64,000 nt of DNA from assembly GCA_902168185.1 (NCBI GenBank), contig CABHOV010000076.1:1-64000 (forward strand), in the 5' to 3' direction. Every line of letters begins with the position of its first letter. The stretch's first letter is position 1. The position numbers and the translations under genes were made by a program. Shown here piece after piece: positions 30,245 to 40,088 of this stretch. The notes under the pieces were generated by a model. It did no database searches. It saw only the letters and a list, made by a program, of their open reading frames with translations, and had not been told where the DNA came from. The stretch comes from an uncultured Bacteroides sp. GTDB taxonomy: Bacteria > Bacteroidota > Bacteroidia > Cytophagales > Cyclobacteriaceae.

Positions 30245-30601
30245 TTATAGTTTCCCTACTTCCTGAAGAAGCTGCTCAGAAGTAAACGGCTTCACGATGT
30301 ATGCTTTAGCTCCGAGATTGAGGCCTTCCTGTATAACTGACTCCTGCCCTACCGCGCTGATCATAATTACTTTGGAACCAAGCTTCTCTTTGCTATATAC
30401 TTTGAGTATATCTGTACCGATCATATCCGGAAGTATATTATCCAGTGTAATAATATCGGGTTGAAGGTCAAACGCAAGATCGATAGCCTCCTCACCATTG
30501 GAAGCCTGACCAACAACCTTATAGCCTGCCTGCTCCAGGTAGTCTTTTATAACAGTCCGCATATATAGCGAATCATCAACGATTAAAACATTTTTTGTCA
30601 T
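30245..30601 (-). CDS. cheY: CheY-like single-domain response regulator
   Basis: NVLIVDDSLYMRTVIKDYL...DIITLDNILPDMIG...AKAYIVKPF. Confidence 0.9.
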   Translation of the reverse strand: MTKNVLIVDDSLYMRTVIKDYLEQAGYKVVGQASNGEEAIDLAFDLQPDIITLDNILPDMIGTDILKVYSKEKLGSKVIMISAVGQESVIQEGLNLGAKAYIVKPFTSEQLLQEVGKL

Positions 30602-30614
30602 TTGGGATACAATT

Positions 30615-31070
30615 TTAGATGGAGTATATCATTTGTCCGGATGTAGAGATTTTCAATTCACCGGTCATGCTGTTGAAGCGTGCCGTTCGTGATACCGTTC
30701 CTCCTACATCTGCGGCCGCTATAAATATTTTTTTATCTACCAGAACTTGCCTTACGGCTTCGATGTTCTGTTTGCCGATGTCTGAAGAACTTTCATATAC
30801 CTGTGCACCTCCTGTAATTTTCGCGCGAAGGCAACTCAGATCGCTTCCCTGTTGCTGAAAGGCTTGCAGTAATTTATCAATCAGCAATGGAGCTCCTAGC
30901 AGTTCATCCGTGTCTAACGAAGATGGTACAGGTATGTGTGCTCCGCCTGCAAGCTTTGTAGCCCGATCGGTAACGAATAAACCAATGCAGGAGCCAAGGC
31001 CATAACACATATATACCACAGCCTTCGCTGTTACATTGACATGATTTATCGGTAGTACCCGCGTCTTCAT
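30615..31070 (-). CDS. cheD: Chemoreceptor glutamine deamidase CheD
   Basis: CYGLGSCIGLFVTDRATKLAGGAHIPVP; AKITGGAQVYESS..IGKQNIEAV. Confidence 0.93.
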   Translation of the reverse strand: MKTRVLPINHVNVTAKAVVYMCYGLGSCIGLFVTDRATKLAGGAHIPVPSSLDTDELLGAPLLIDKLLQAFQQQGSDLSCLRAKITGGAQVYESSSDIGKQNIEAVRQVLVDKKIFIAAADVGGTVSRTARFNSMTGELKISTSGQMIYSI

Positions 31071-31591
31071 ACCTGCTGTGTTTGCGGATTCTGACGTTTA
31101 AAAACGTGCTGCATTTCCTGCTCGCCAATCACTTTGAAAATATCGATCATGATGATCAGGCGTTTATCCAGCTTTGCAATTCCGGCAATATAGGACTGCT
31201 CTGCATGTTGATCGCCTGTAAAAACAGAAGCTTCGATGCTGGTGGAAGAAATGGATAATGTATTGGGAACCTCATATACCAGTATGCCCATTTTATACTC
31301 ATCGCTTTCAATTACCAGCGTAAAATTATTTTCAGATCGTTTCGAACTATGATCGGCCAGACCGAATTTATCTTCCAGATCCAGTATGGCAATAACATTA
31401 CCGCGAATGTTGGCTACGCCTTTTACAAAAGAAGGTGTTTGTGGCATTCTTGTTATAACCGGTGTGATCACCACTTCCCGGATCTGATCTATGTGCAGGC
31501 CATATTCTTCCTGTCCTAACTTAAAGACTACGATTTGCTGTATCCGTCCGTGATCAGCGTTAGGTTCCTTTATTTGTGTTGTCTTGCTCAT
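31067..31591 (-). CDS. cheW: CheW coupling protein
   Basis: VVFKLGQEEYGLHIDQIREVV...VKGVANIRGNVIAILDLEDKF. Confidence 0.93.
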   Translation of the reverse strand: MSKTTQIKEPNADHGRIQQIVVFKLGQEEYGLHIDQIREVVITPVITRMPQTPSFVKGVANIRGNVIAILDLEDKFGLADHSSKRSENNFTLVIESDEYKMGILVYEVPNTLSISSTSIEASVFTGDQHAEQSYIAGIAKLDKRLIIMIDIFKVIGEQEMQHVFKRQNPQTQQV

Positions 31592-31664
31592 TGTTGTTGC
31601 TGCAATAAATTCCTGGAAACTTTTCTTTCTTGCCTGACTATATATGTATATATAGCTATAGGTA

Positions 31665-33881
31665 CTATTTCTTCAGCTTAAACTGTGTAGTACCCGCTTG
31701 CAACTCTGCAGCCACTGCTGACAATTCATCTCCTGCTTTTGCAATTTCCATCATGCCATTGCTCATTTGCTGGCTTGAGCTTGCTACTTGTTGTGTACCA
31801 GCCGCAGTCTCTTCAGAGACCACTACGATCTGTTCTATATTTTTCACTACACTGGTGATAAATTCTTTCTGTGTAACCGTAGCCGTTTGAATTTCCTTGG
31901 ATGAACCGAAGGTCTCTTCTGTAGAGCGTGCTATTTCCAGGAATATTTTTTCAGCTTCGTTGCTAGACTTATTTCCTTGCCGAACGCTGGCTTCCATAGT
32001 ATCAATTGCTTTTCCTGCTGCTGCAGTATCTTTCTGTACATCGCTGATGATCTTTTCAATTTCAACAGCTGACTTGCGCGAGTCTTCAGCAAGCTTCCGT
32101 ATTTCTTCTGCTACTACTGCGAATCCTCTTCCTGCATCACCTGCACGTGCAGCTTCAATGGCAGCATTCAAAGCAAGCAGATTTGTCTGGCTCGCTATGT
32201 CTGTGATAACGTTCAGCGTTCTGCCAATCTCTTCCGTACGTTTTGTCAGCACAGTTATAGATTGAGATGTTTGCCCTGCGGAGTCTTTTATCTCCGTCAT
32301 GTTTTCCACCAATACTTTAACAGTCTGTACACCTTGTTTCGAACTTTCCAATCCGCTTTCAGCAGCCTTGTTGATTACATTTGCTTTCTTCTCCATTTCA
32401 TTTGCAGAAGCCAACACGTGATTAACAAGTTTAGAAGATTCATCTGTACGTTGCGCCTGGTCTTGGGCGCCTTTCGCCATCTGCGCTATAGCTGCAGCTA
32501 CTTCCGTTGTATTGCGTCTCATGTCTTCGACTTTTTTCTGTAGCAGATCAGAAGATTTCGCAACGACTTCAGAACCTTGACTTATATTTCCCATAACAGA
32601 ATTCAGATTATCAAGCGCTCTGTTTATTTCAGATGTCAGTCCTCCATTATCTACTGATGTATCACAGCGCTGACTTAAGTCTCCATTGGCCATACCTTTT
32701 ATTACACGGATAATCTCAGTCATATCCAATGCATACTTTACCACCTTAAAAGGCTTTCCATTCAAATCAAGAATTGGGTTGTAAGATGCCTGCAGGTATA
32801 TTTCATTCCCTCTTTTATTCAGACGCGTATAGGTGCCAACGAAGAATTCACCACGATTCAATGTATCCCAGAAAGCACGATATTCAGTACTGCGTGCATA
32901 GTCTGCGCTCACAAACATCTGATGATGCTTTCCCTTTATTTCATTCAACGTATAGCCTACTGTTTTTAGAAAATTATCATTTGCATGAATGATGGTGCCA
33001 TCCATGTTAAACTCAATTACAGCATTAGACTTTGCTACGGCATCAATCTGACCCTGGTAGTCAGCGTTCTTCAACTTCTGATCGGTTATGTCTGTGGCAA
33101 ACTTCACTACCTTGAAAAGTTTTCCATCAAGGTCAAGGATTGGATTATAGGACGCTTGTATCCATATCTCTTTGCCATCTTTACCGATGCGTTTAAACTC
33201 ATCTGCTATAAATTCACCACGATTCAACTTCTGCCAGAATTCTTTATAGGCCTGGCTTTGTCCATAGGCGCTATCCACAAATATACTATGGTGCTTACCC
33301 CTTACTTCTTCTATAGTATAACCAAGTGATTTCAGAAAATTATCGTTGGCGTCCAGAATGGTACCATCAAGACTAAAGGAGATTACTGCCTGCGATTTAT
33401 TGATGGCGTTAATTTGCCCTTCGTAATCAGAATACTTGATCTTTGATTCAGTAATATTTTTAGACATGCTAACGATCTTCACAACCTTTCCTTTGCTATC
33501 CGTTACCGGTGTGTAGGAGATCAGCAACCAAACTGCATTTCCTTCTTTATCAACAAAGGCATACTCACCCGACTGCCCGATGCCCAGAACAAGGTCGTTC
33601 CAGAATTTCTTATACTCTTTGCTGCGCGCATATAGCATATCAACCAGAATACTATGGTGGCTTTCCACCAGTTCTTCTATAGTATATCCAAACGTATCCA
33701 GAAATATATCATTAGCACGTACTACATTTCCGGAAGGATCAAACTCAGCAACTGCAAACACTGTATTAATGAGATCAGACTGCAGTTTGGCGGCAGCAAC
33801 AGAATTGTCAGCATGACCATTATGATGCTTTCCGTTTTGGTTCTTGGACGCAGCCGGTTGAGTTTCGTTTTCTTTGAACAT
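31665..33881 (-). CDS. Soluble methyl-accepting chemotaxis protein with tandem PAS domains
   Basis: Three similar PAS/PAC units, HAMP-like segment, MCP hairpin ([40 protein letters not shown]); no obvious TM helices. Confidence 0.92.
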   Translation of the reverse strand: MFKENETQPAASKNQNGKHHNGHADNSVAAAKLQSDLINTVFAVAEFDPSGNVVRANDIFLDTFGYTIEELVESHHSILVDMLYARSKEYKKFWNDLVLGIGQSGEYAFVDKEGNAVWLLISYTPVTDSKGKVVKIVSMSKNITESKIKYSDYEGQINAINKSQAVISFSLDGTILDANDNFLKSLGYTIEEVRGKHHSIFVDSAYGQSQAYKEFWQKLNRGEFIADEFKRIGKDGKEIWIQASYNPILDLDGKLFKVVKFATDITDQKLKNADYQGQIDAVAKSNAVIEFNMDGTIIHANDNFLKTVGYTLNEIKGKHHQMFVSADYARSTEYRAFWDTLNRGEFFVGTYTRLNKRGNEIYLQASYNPILDLNGKPFKVVKYALDMTEIIRVIKGMANGDLSQRCDTSVDNGGLTSEINRALDNLNSVMGNISQGSEVVAKSSDLLQKKVEDMRRNTTEVAAAIAQMAKGAQDQAQRTDESSKLVNHVLASANEMEKKANVINKAAESGLESSKQGVQTVKVLVENMTEIKDSAGQTSQSITVLTKRTEEIGRTLNVITDIASQTNLLALNAAIEAARAGDAGRGFAVVAEEIRKLAEDSRKSAVEIEKIISDVQKDTAAAGKAIDTMEASVRQGNKSSNEAEKIFLEIARSTEETFGSSKEIQTATVTQKEFITSVVKNIEQIVVVSEETAAGTQQVASSSQQMSNGMMEIAKAGDELSAVAAELQAGTTQFKLKK

Positions 33882-34896
33882 AATCTTAGGGGTTAGAATC
33901 TTTTTTGAAGTTTACCGTATTTTGATACGCAGTGCAAAGTACAGATTTTGAACCAAGCAATCGTTGTAGTTCCAGAGACATAAATCTATGTCTATGCCAC
34001 AAGTAACTTTTACTCCTTTATTATAGCGTTACAAAGGGTATAAAACTAAAATATACCCAATTCAGCATCGAATGAGCTTTTGATGAGTCAACTGATCATG
34101 ACGTATTACTGACAAAAATCAGTATTAAAGAGTATAGATATACTTCAAAATTGTTCGCAAGCTCTTCATGAGTCACCCAAATATTCCAGTCTTGGGATTT
34201 TACATGCTCAAAATGATACATTACTATAAAGAATTGGACACACAAGTGGACAGATGTTTCACCATGCATTTATAGTGTTTCATCTTACATTAATAGCATT
34301 AAACAATTTCAGATAAAAAGTGTTTCGTTGTACATTATATAATCAATGTATAGTGTACTCTTTACAATAATCAACTAGAATATAGGTGTCTGATGGCTGT
34401 CCTCAAAGAACACGATACCACTCTGGTTCTAATGAATAATTTATACTCTGTTGGCCTAAAAATATACTAACCCTGGATTGATTCAAATATAATCTCGCTC
34501 GAGGAAATATTCGCATCAACACTACGCTGTAGATTAAGTGTAGAACTCACTTGAAAACGGATACAGGTAACTTTACTCATTAGCTGAGTTAAAGAAATAC
34601 ACTTGTCTCAAATATACTTCTGTTATTAACGTACTGGTATAAGCACGGATTCAGGTGAGCTCTTGCGCGAGGAACTTTTAACTTTCCATCACCGATATAT
34701 TTAATACTAAACTCCCTTTCGAGTTTGCTTCATCAACTAGGGTGCCCCGAACCATTGCCCTATCCAGTTGATATTCCGCCATGAGTTTGTATGTAACTTC
34801 ATTATTGATTGATATTTGTTAATCGTCTTTCTTATCATTTATCAATGAGATGTACGAGTGTTTCTGCCATTTTTACAACGAAAAGGAGATAACATT

Positions 34897-35925
34897 ATGG
34901 AAATAGGAATAGATAGTTTTGCCTCGGCAATGTATGGTAGCAACTCGCTGAGTAGCGTGGATGCGATGGAGCAATTACTGGAACGAATCAGTTTAGCAGA
35001 TCAGGCAGGACTCGATGTTTTTGGTATAGGAGAACATCATAAAAAGGAGTTTCTGGATTCAGCAACGGAAGTAATACTGGCCGCTGCAGCAGCGCGTACC
35101 AAACGCATACGGCTTGCGAGTGCTGTGAAAGTTTTGAGCGTGGCTGATCCGGTGCGCGTTTATCAGAGTTATGCTACCTTAGATCTTATATCGAAAGGTC
35201 GTGCAGAGATAGTTGTGGGTCGTGGGTCATCCATAGAAGCATATCCTTTATTTGGATATAACCTGAATGACTACGATGCATTATTTAAAGAGAAGTTAGA
35301 CTTACTTCTAAAGATACGCGATCAGGAGTTTATTACTTGGGCTGGCGAGTTTCGCGCACCCATTAACAACCTGCCCGTTTATCCTCGCGCCCTGCAGCCA
35401 CAGCTGCCTGTGTGGTTAGGTGTAGGAGGCACTCCTGAATCTTTTGTGCGTGCAGGAAGTTTGGGATTGCCATTAATGGTTGCCGTCATCGGAGGTGAAA
35501 CACACCGCTTCCGTCCGTTGATTGACTTGTATCGCGAAGCAGGAAGTAAAGCTGGATTTAAACCTGAGCAGCTGAAAGTTGGATTGCATTCTCCCGGCTA
35601 TGTAGCAGCAACAGATGAAGAAGCCGTAACCGAATATTATCCAGGATACGCAGAGTTATGGACACGGCTTGGCAAGCAACGCGGCTGGCCTCCGGTTACA
35701 CGATCACAGTTTGATTCGTTGATCGCTCCGAAAGGTGTCCTTGTGGTAGGAGGCCCGGAGCGAGTGGCTGAAAAATTATTGCGTCATAGTGAATCATTGG
35801 GTGGTGTTGACCGCTTTACTTTTCAAATGGACAATGCAGGCCTTACGCATGCACAGTTGAGTAAATCCATTGAACTGATTGGAGCCAAGGTGATACCATT
35901 GGTGAATGCGCAAAACAAAAAGTGA
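34897..35925 (+). CDS. LLM class flavin-dependent oxidoreductase
   Basis: MEIGIDSFASAMYG...LADQAGLDVFGIGEHHKKEFLDSA...ASAVKVLSVADPVRVYQSYATLDLIS. Confidence 0.9.
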   Translation: MEIGIDSFASAMYGSNSLSSVDAMEQLLERISLADQAGLDVFGIGEHHKKEFLDSATEVILAAAAARTKRIRLASAVKVLSVADPVRVYQSYATLDLISKGRAEIVVGRGSSIEAYPLFGYNLNDYDALFKEKLDLLLKIRDQEFITWAGEFRAPINNLPVYPRALQPQLPVWLGVGGTPESFVRAGSLGLPLMVAVIGGETHRFRPLIDLYREAGSKAGFKPEQLKVGLHSPGYVAATDEEAVTEYYPGYAELWTRLGKQRGWPPVTRSQFDSLIAPKGVLVVGGPERVAEKLLRHSESLGGVDRFTFQMDNAGLTHAQLSKSIELIGAKVIPLVNAQNKK

Positions 35926-35944
35926 ACAAAGCCTGAGCTTTAAC

Positions 35945-35968
35945 TATATATATATATATATATATATA
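35945..35968. repeat. (TA)12 dinucleotide repeat immediately upstream of the pirin start codon
   Basis: Uninterrupted tatatatatatatatatatatata read directly. Confidence 0.98.
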
Positions 35969-35971
35969 AAC

Positions 35972-36886
35972 ATGTTAGACATTGTCATCGAAGCACGAAA
36001 AGCAGCCATTACTCCAGGAATGGAAGTGCGCAGAATTCTTCCCTTCCGCCTGAGAAGAATGGTGGGGCCATTTATATTTATGGATCATGCCGGTCCTGTA
36101 GCGATCGCTCCTGAAAACATAAGCTCGATGGATGTACTCCCTCATCCGCATATCGGACTTTCTACCGTAAGCTATTTATTTGGTGGCCAGGTCATGCATC
36201 GCGATAGCCTGGGAGTCGAGCAAATCATTCGACCGGGCGAGGTAAACTGGATGACGGCAGGAAGTGGTATTGCACACTCCGAGCGTTTTGAAGATCCGTC
36301 TATTTTGGCGGGCGGTGCTCTGGAGATGATTCAAACATGGGTGGCGTTGCCGGAAAAGGCAGAAGAATCTGCACCATCGTTTAATAACTATAAACCCGAA
36401 GAGCTACCGGTGTTTACAGACAAAGGTGTGTGGATGCGGCTGATCGCAGGAAATGCTTTTGGATTAAAAGGCAACGTAGATATACACTCTCCGTTATTTT
36501 ATCTTCATGTAGTATTGGAAAAGGGCGCCCGGTTTGGCTTGCCACAAGAACACTCCGAGCGCGGCATTTATATAGTAAAGGGCAGTATAGAAGTTTCAGG
36601 AACTAGTTATCAGGCCGGACAGATGCTCGTTTTTTCAAAAGGTGTAGATCCGATTCTCCTCGCTAAAGAACCTACTACTCTTATGCTACTGGGTGGTGAA
36701 CCATTGGGAGAACGTTTTATATGGTGGAATTTTGTCTCTTCGCGCAAGGAGAGAATTGAACAGGCAAAAGCAGATTGGAAAGAAGGAAGAATTATACTTC
36801 CTCCATCAGACAACCATGAATATGTCCCGTTACCGGAAGACAAATCTAGACCGGCCGGCAGTCCTTCACCGCAGGCGCTTTCTTAA
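35972..36886 (+). CDS. Pirin family protein
   Basis: RMVGPFIFMDHAGP...LPHPHIGLSTVSYLFGGQVMHRDSLG..Q.I.PGEVNWMTAGSGIAHSER. Confidence 0.92.
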   Translation: MLDIVIEARKAAITPGMEVRRILPFRLRRMVGPFIFMDHAGPVAIAPENISSMDVLPHPHIGLSTVSYLFGGQVMHRDSLGVEQIIRPGEVNWMTAGSGIAHSERFEDPSILAGGALEMIQTWVALPEKAEESAPSFNNYKPEELPVFTDKGVWMRLIAGNAFGLKGNVDIHSPLFYLHVVLEKGARFGLPQEHSERGIYIVKGSIEVSGTSYQAGQMLVFSKGVDPILLAKEPTTLMLLGGEPLGERFIWWNFVSSRKERIEQAKADWKEGRIILPPSDNHEYVPLPEDKSRPAGSPSPQALS

Positions 36887-36945
36887 ATAGTTGCATCACA
36901 ATTTATAACTCATTCAAAACTTTTTTGAAAAACACTCGTTTATAT

Positions 36946-36958
36946 TGAACAGTGTTCA
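36946..36958. promoter_or_regulatory. Candidate TetR-family operator upstream of tetR
   Basis: TGAACAGTGTTCA palindrome 27 bp before the ATG at 36986; near-identical site before tolC-like gene. Confidence 0.65.
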
Positions 36959-36985
36959 GTAACTTGCCATCGAATTGATCGCATC

Positions 36986-37591
36986 ATGTCAATAGCAGAA
37001 AGAAAGAATAAAGAAAAAGAGGAAATGACCAAACGCATTCTGGATGGTGCCAGAAGCGTATTTCTGAAAAACGGTTATGAGCGTTCCAGTATGCGAAACA
37101 TTGCGGATGAGATCAATTATAGCCCTGGAACTTTATACTTCTATTTTAAGGACAAGGGTGAGATCTTCCATAAGCTTTATGAAGAAGGTTTTCGGCTGCT
37201 ATTAAATAATAGTAAAGTACTCGATAATGTCGAAGATCCTTTTGAACGTCTTAAGGCGAACGGCAAGGCTTATATCCAATTCGCTGTCGAAAACAGAGAT
37301 TACTATAACCTTATGTTTCTGGTAGATGAAGCTGCTGATTACAAAAAAGAAGGTCTCAACCTGGCTGGTGAAGCCATTGGTCAGATCAGAGCAGCGGTTA
37401 AAGCATGCCAAGAGCAAGGCCGCTTTAAAGACATGAACACAGACTTCCTCACATTTATGATTGTCTCCGCATTACACGGAATTTGTGCGTTATTCTGTAA
37501 AGACCGGACAAAAAATTTCGTGGAACACACAACAGAAGAATTAATGGCGCAAGGCTATCAATGTTTCATTTTGATGCTCGAACGCGCTTAG
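36986..37591 (+). CDS. TetR/AcrR family transcriptional regulator
   Basis: ILDGARSVFLKNGYERSSMRNIADEINYSPGTLYFYFKDKGEIF HTH. Confidence 0.93.
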   Translation: MSIAERKNKEKEEMTKRILDGARSVFLKNGYERSSMRNIADEINYSPGTLYFYFKDKGEIFHKLYEEGFRLLLNNSKVLDNVEDPFERLKANGKAYIQFAVENRDYYNLMFLVDEAADYKKEGLNLAGEAIGQIRAAVKACQEQGRFKDMNTDFLTFMIVSALHGICALFCKDRTKNFVEHTTEELMAQGYQCFILMLERA

Positions 37592-37609
37592 TTTTTTTTA
37601 ATATTATAT

Positions 37610-37622
37610 TGAACACTGTTTA
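37610..37622. promoter_or_regulatory. Candidate TetR-family operator upstream of RND efflux operon
   Basis: TGAACACTGTTTA, 12/13 identical to the reverse complement of the site at 36946. Confidence 0.62.
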
Positions 37623-37644
37623 AAATTAAAACAACAATCAACAG

Positions 37645-39006
37645 ATGAAACCAAAATTGCTGCAGTGGAATACCTGCGTTCTGCTCACATTACTGCTAAT
37701 ACAGTCAAATGCAGTTCTTGCTCAAGAAAGTCTCAACGTATATATCAACCAGGCATTGGAAGCCAATGAGAGTATCAAACAACAAGACTTTCAATTTGAA
37801 CGCAGCTTGTATGCCTTGAAAGAAGCCAAAGGCATGTTTTTGCCTTCCGTCACCTTTTCCACAACCTACACAAAAGCTGATGGTGGAAGAACGATCGATT
37901 TCCCAACCGGTGATCTGCTGAACCAAGCCTATTCAACACTTAATCAGCTCACGGGAAGTAATAACTTTCCACAATTGCAAAATCAAAGCATACTGCTTAA
38001 TCCTGACAATTTTTACGATGCAAAATTCAGGACAACACTCCCGTTGATCAATGCTGAATTGATTTATAACAAGCGGATTAAACAGCAACAGGTAGAGTTG
38101 CAACGAACCGAAGTAGCCTTGTACAAACGTGAACTTGTGAAGGATGTAAAGGTCGCCTATTATCAATATGCGAAAGCAGTCAAGGCAGTGAGTATATATG
38201 AATCCTCATTACAATTGGTTGAAGAAGGGAAGCGGATTAATACAGCGCTTCTGAATAATGAAAAGGCAAATCGAACTGCAGTGCTTCGCAGCGAAAGTGA
38301 AGTCGTTAGAATAAATGCTGCATTAACAGCAGCCATCCAAAATCAAAAATCAGCGCAAGCCTATTTTAACTTCCTGATTAATCGTCCGCTTACCGATAGC
38401 ATCAAACTGGACGACATGCAAATTTTACCTATACAGGATTCGTTAACAGATTCACACGTTGATAAAAGAGAAGAGCTTCTGAAGCTAGACATTGTCAAAG
38501 GGATTGATGAAAACCTGACAAGCCTTTCAAGATCATATATAGTTCCAAAACTTAGTGCCTTTCTGGATCTCGGTTCACAGTCATTCGATTGGAAGTTCGA
38601 TGATAAAAGCAGGTATTATTTAGGCGGCCTTACGTTGACCTGGAATGTCTTTTCTTCCGGTGTAAACACTTACAAAATCAAACAAGCACGATCAGAGCAA
38701 CAAAGCCTCGCTGCGCAAACTGACTATATAGAACATCAGCTCAAAACCGAATTGCAGGTTCGTAAAAACGAATTTCAAAGTGCTTTAGCGCAATATCATG
38801 CAGCAGAATCGCAGTTAAAAACGGCTCAGACTTATTACAACGATGAGCTAAAACTGTACAAAGAAGGACTAGCTATATATATCGAATTGCTGGACGCACA
38901 AAATCAATTAATAAGCTCCAGGCTGGACTTAAATATAGCCTTGTTCAATGCATGGATAACGAATGCTACGATTGAAAGAGCCAGCGCAAGCTTTAGTATA
39001 CAATAA
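37645..39006 (+). CDS. TolC family outer membrane protein
   Basis: Signal peptide, repeated coiled-coil pattern; upstream of HlyD- and AcrB-like genes. Confidence 0.88.
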   Translation: MKPKLLQWNTCVLLTLLLIQSNAVLAQESLNVYINQALEANESIKQQDFQFERSLYALKEAKGMFLPSVTFSTTYTKADGGRTIDFPTGDLLNQAYSTLNQLTGSNNFPQLQNQSILLNPDNFYDAKFRTTLPLINAELIYNKRIKQQQVELQRTEVALYKRELVKDVKVAYYQYAKAVKAVSIYESSLQLVEEGKRINTALLNNEKANRTAVLRSESEVVRINAALTAAIQNQKSAQAYFNFLINRPLTDSIKLDDMQILPIQDSLTDSHVDKREELLKLDIVKGIDENLTSLSRSYIVPKLSAFLDLGSQSFDWKFDDKSRYYLGGLTLTWNVFSSGVNTYKIKQARSEQQSLAAQTDYIEHQLKTELQVRKNEFQSALAQYHAAESQLKTAQTYYNDELKLYKEGLAIYIELLDAQNQLISSRLDLNIALFNAWITNATIERASASFSIQ

Positions 39007-39026
39007 AAATCTAACCACGACATACA

Positions 39027-40082
39027 ATGAAGACAATATCAACTTTGAGTTTTTGTATCTGCTTGGGAACACTGTTTGTTTCCTGCGGACACCAAGAGGA
39101 CGGAAAGATAAACCGTTCCGAACAGTCAACTGAAATTATACCTGTGAAAGTAATTTCAGTTTCATCCCAAAAGTCCTCCGAAGACATTTTCGCCACAGGC
39201 TTGCTCACAACGGAAAATGAAGCCATCTATTCGTTCAAGATTGGTGGCGTTGTTAGCAAAATGCTTGTTGAAGAAGGTCAGTTCTTTAAAAAGGGACAGA
39301 CATTGGCGCTACTGAATACTACAGAAATAACAGCCGGGTATGAGCAAGCAAGACTTAATTCAGAAAAGGCACAACGAGATTACGATCGTGCTGTTCATCT
39401 ATATAGCGATAGTGTCTATACACTTGAGCAATTACAGAATACCAAAACCGGGCTTGACATTGCACAGAAAGCAGCTGAAGCCGTTGCTTTTAACAAGCAA
39501 TATTCTCGGATCAATGCTACCTCAGATGGTTTCGTTACCAAAAAGATTGCACATGAAGGAGAGATTGTCGGACCGGGCACACCTGTGTTAGCAATCAATG
39601 AAACGGATAATAGTAACTATATACTTAAGGTCGGTGTAACGGATAAAGAATGGGCTGCTATATCAATCAGTCAACAAGCTGTTGTCACATTGGACGGCTA
39701 CCCGAATAAGAGTTTTGAAGCATATGTATTCCGCAAGTCGCTAACTTCTGATCGTGCTACAGGATCATTCCAAATTGAACTCAAGACTAAACTTGGAGAC
39801 GTTAAGCCTGCAACCGGTATGTTTGGAAAGGTACAAATTATTGCTGCTCAAAATCATTCCCTCCCTGTCATTCCGTACGATGCTTTGATAGAAGCCGATG
39901 GAAATAAAGCGTTTGTATATACTACATCCGGTAATAACAAAGTGAAGAAAGTACCTGTCGTGATTTCTCAGTTTGATAATCAAAAGGCCTATATCAGCCA
40001 GGGGCTCGAAAACATTCGCGAAGTAGTAGTAGCCAATAGTAGCTACCTGAATGAAAATTCTACCATCAAAATTATCCAATAA
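39027..40082 (+). CDS. RND efflux periplasmic adaptor (HlyD/AcrA family)
   Basis: Lipobox-like FVSCGH, VSKMLVEEGQFFKKGQTLALLNTTEI, INATSDGFVTKKIAHEGEIV. Confidence 0.9.
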   Translation: MKTISTLSFCICLGTLFVSCGHQEDGKINRSEQSTEIIPVKVISVSSQKSSEDIFATGLLTTENEAIYSFKIGGVVSKMLVEEGQFFKKGQTLALLNTTEITAGYEQARLNSEKAQRDYDRAVHLYSDSVYTLEQLQNTKTGLDIAQKAAEAVAFNKQYSRINATSDGFVTKKIAHEGEIVGPGTPVLAINETDNSNYILKVGVTDKEWAAISISQQAVVTLDGYPNKSFEAYVFRKSLTSDRATGSFQIELKTKLGDVKPATGMFGKVQIIAAQNHSLPVIPYDALIEADGNKAFVYTTSGNNKVKKVPVVISQFDNQKAYISQGLENIREVVVANSSYLNENSTIKIIQ

Positions 40083-40088
40083 GCCTTT

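Noticed and set aside
35906-35971. Extended pirin start (MRKTKSEQSLSFNYIYIYIYIN)
   Set aside because: Extension overlaps the upstream stop and encodes a TA-repeat artefact; MLDIVIEARKAAITPGMEVRRILP is the natural N-terminus.
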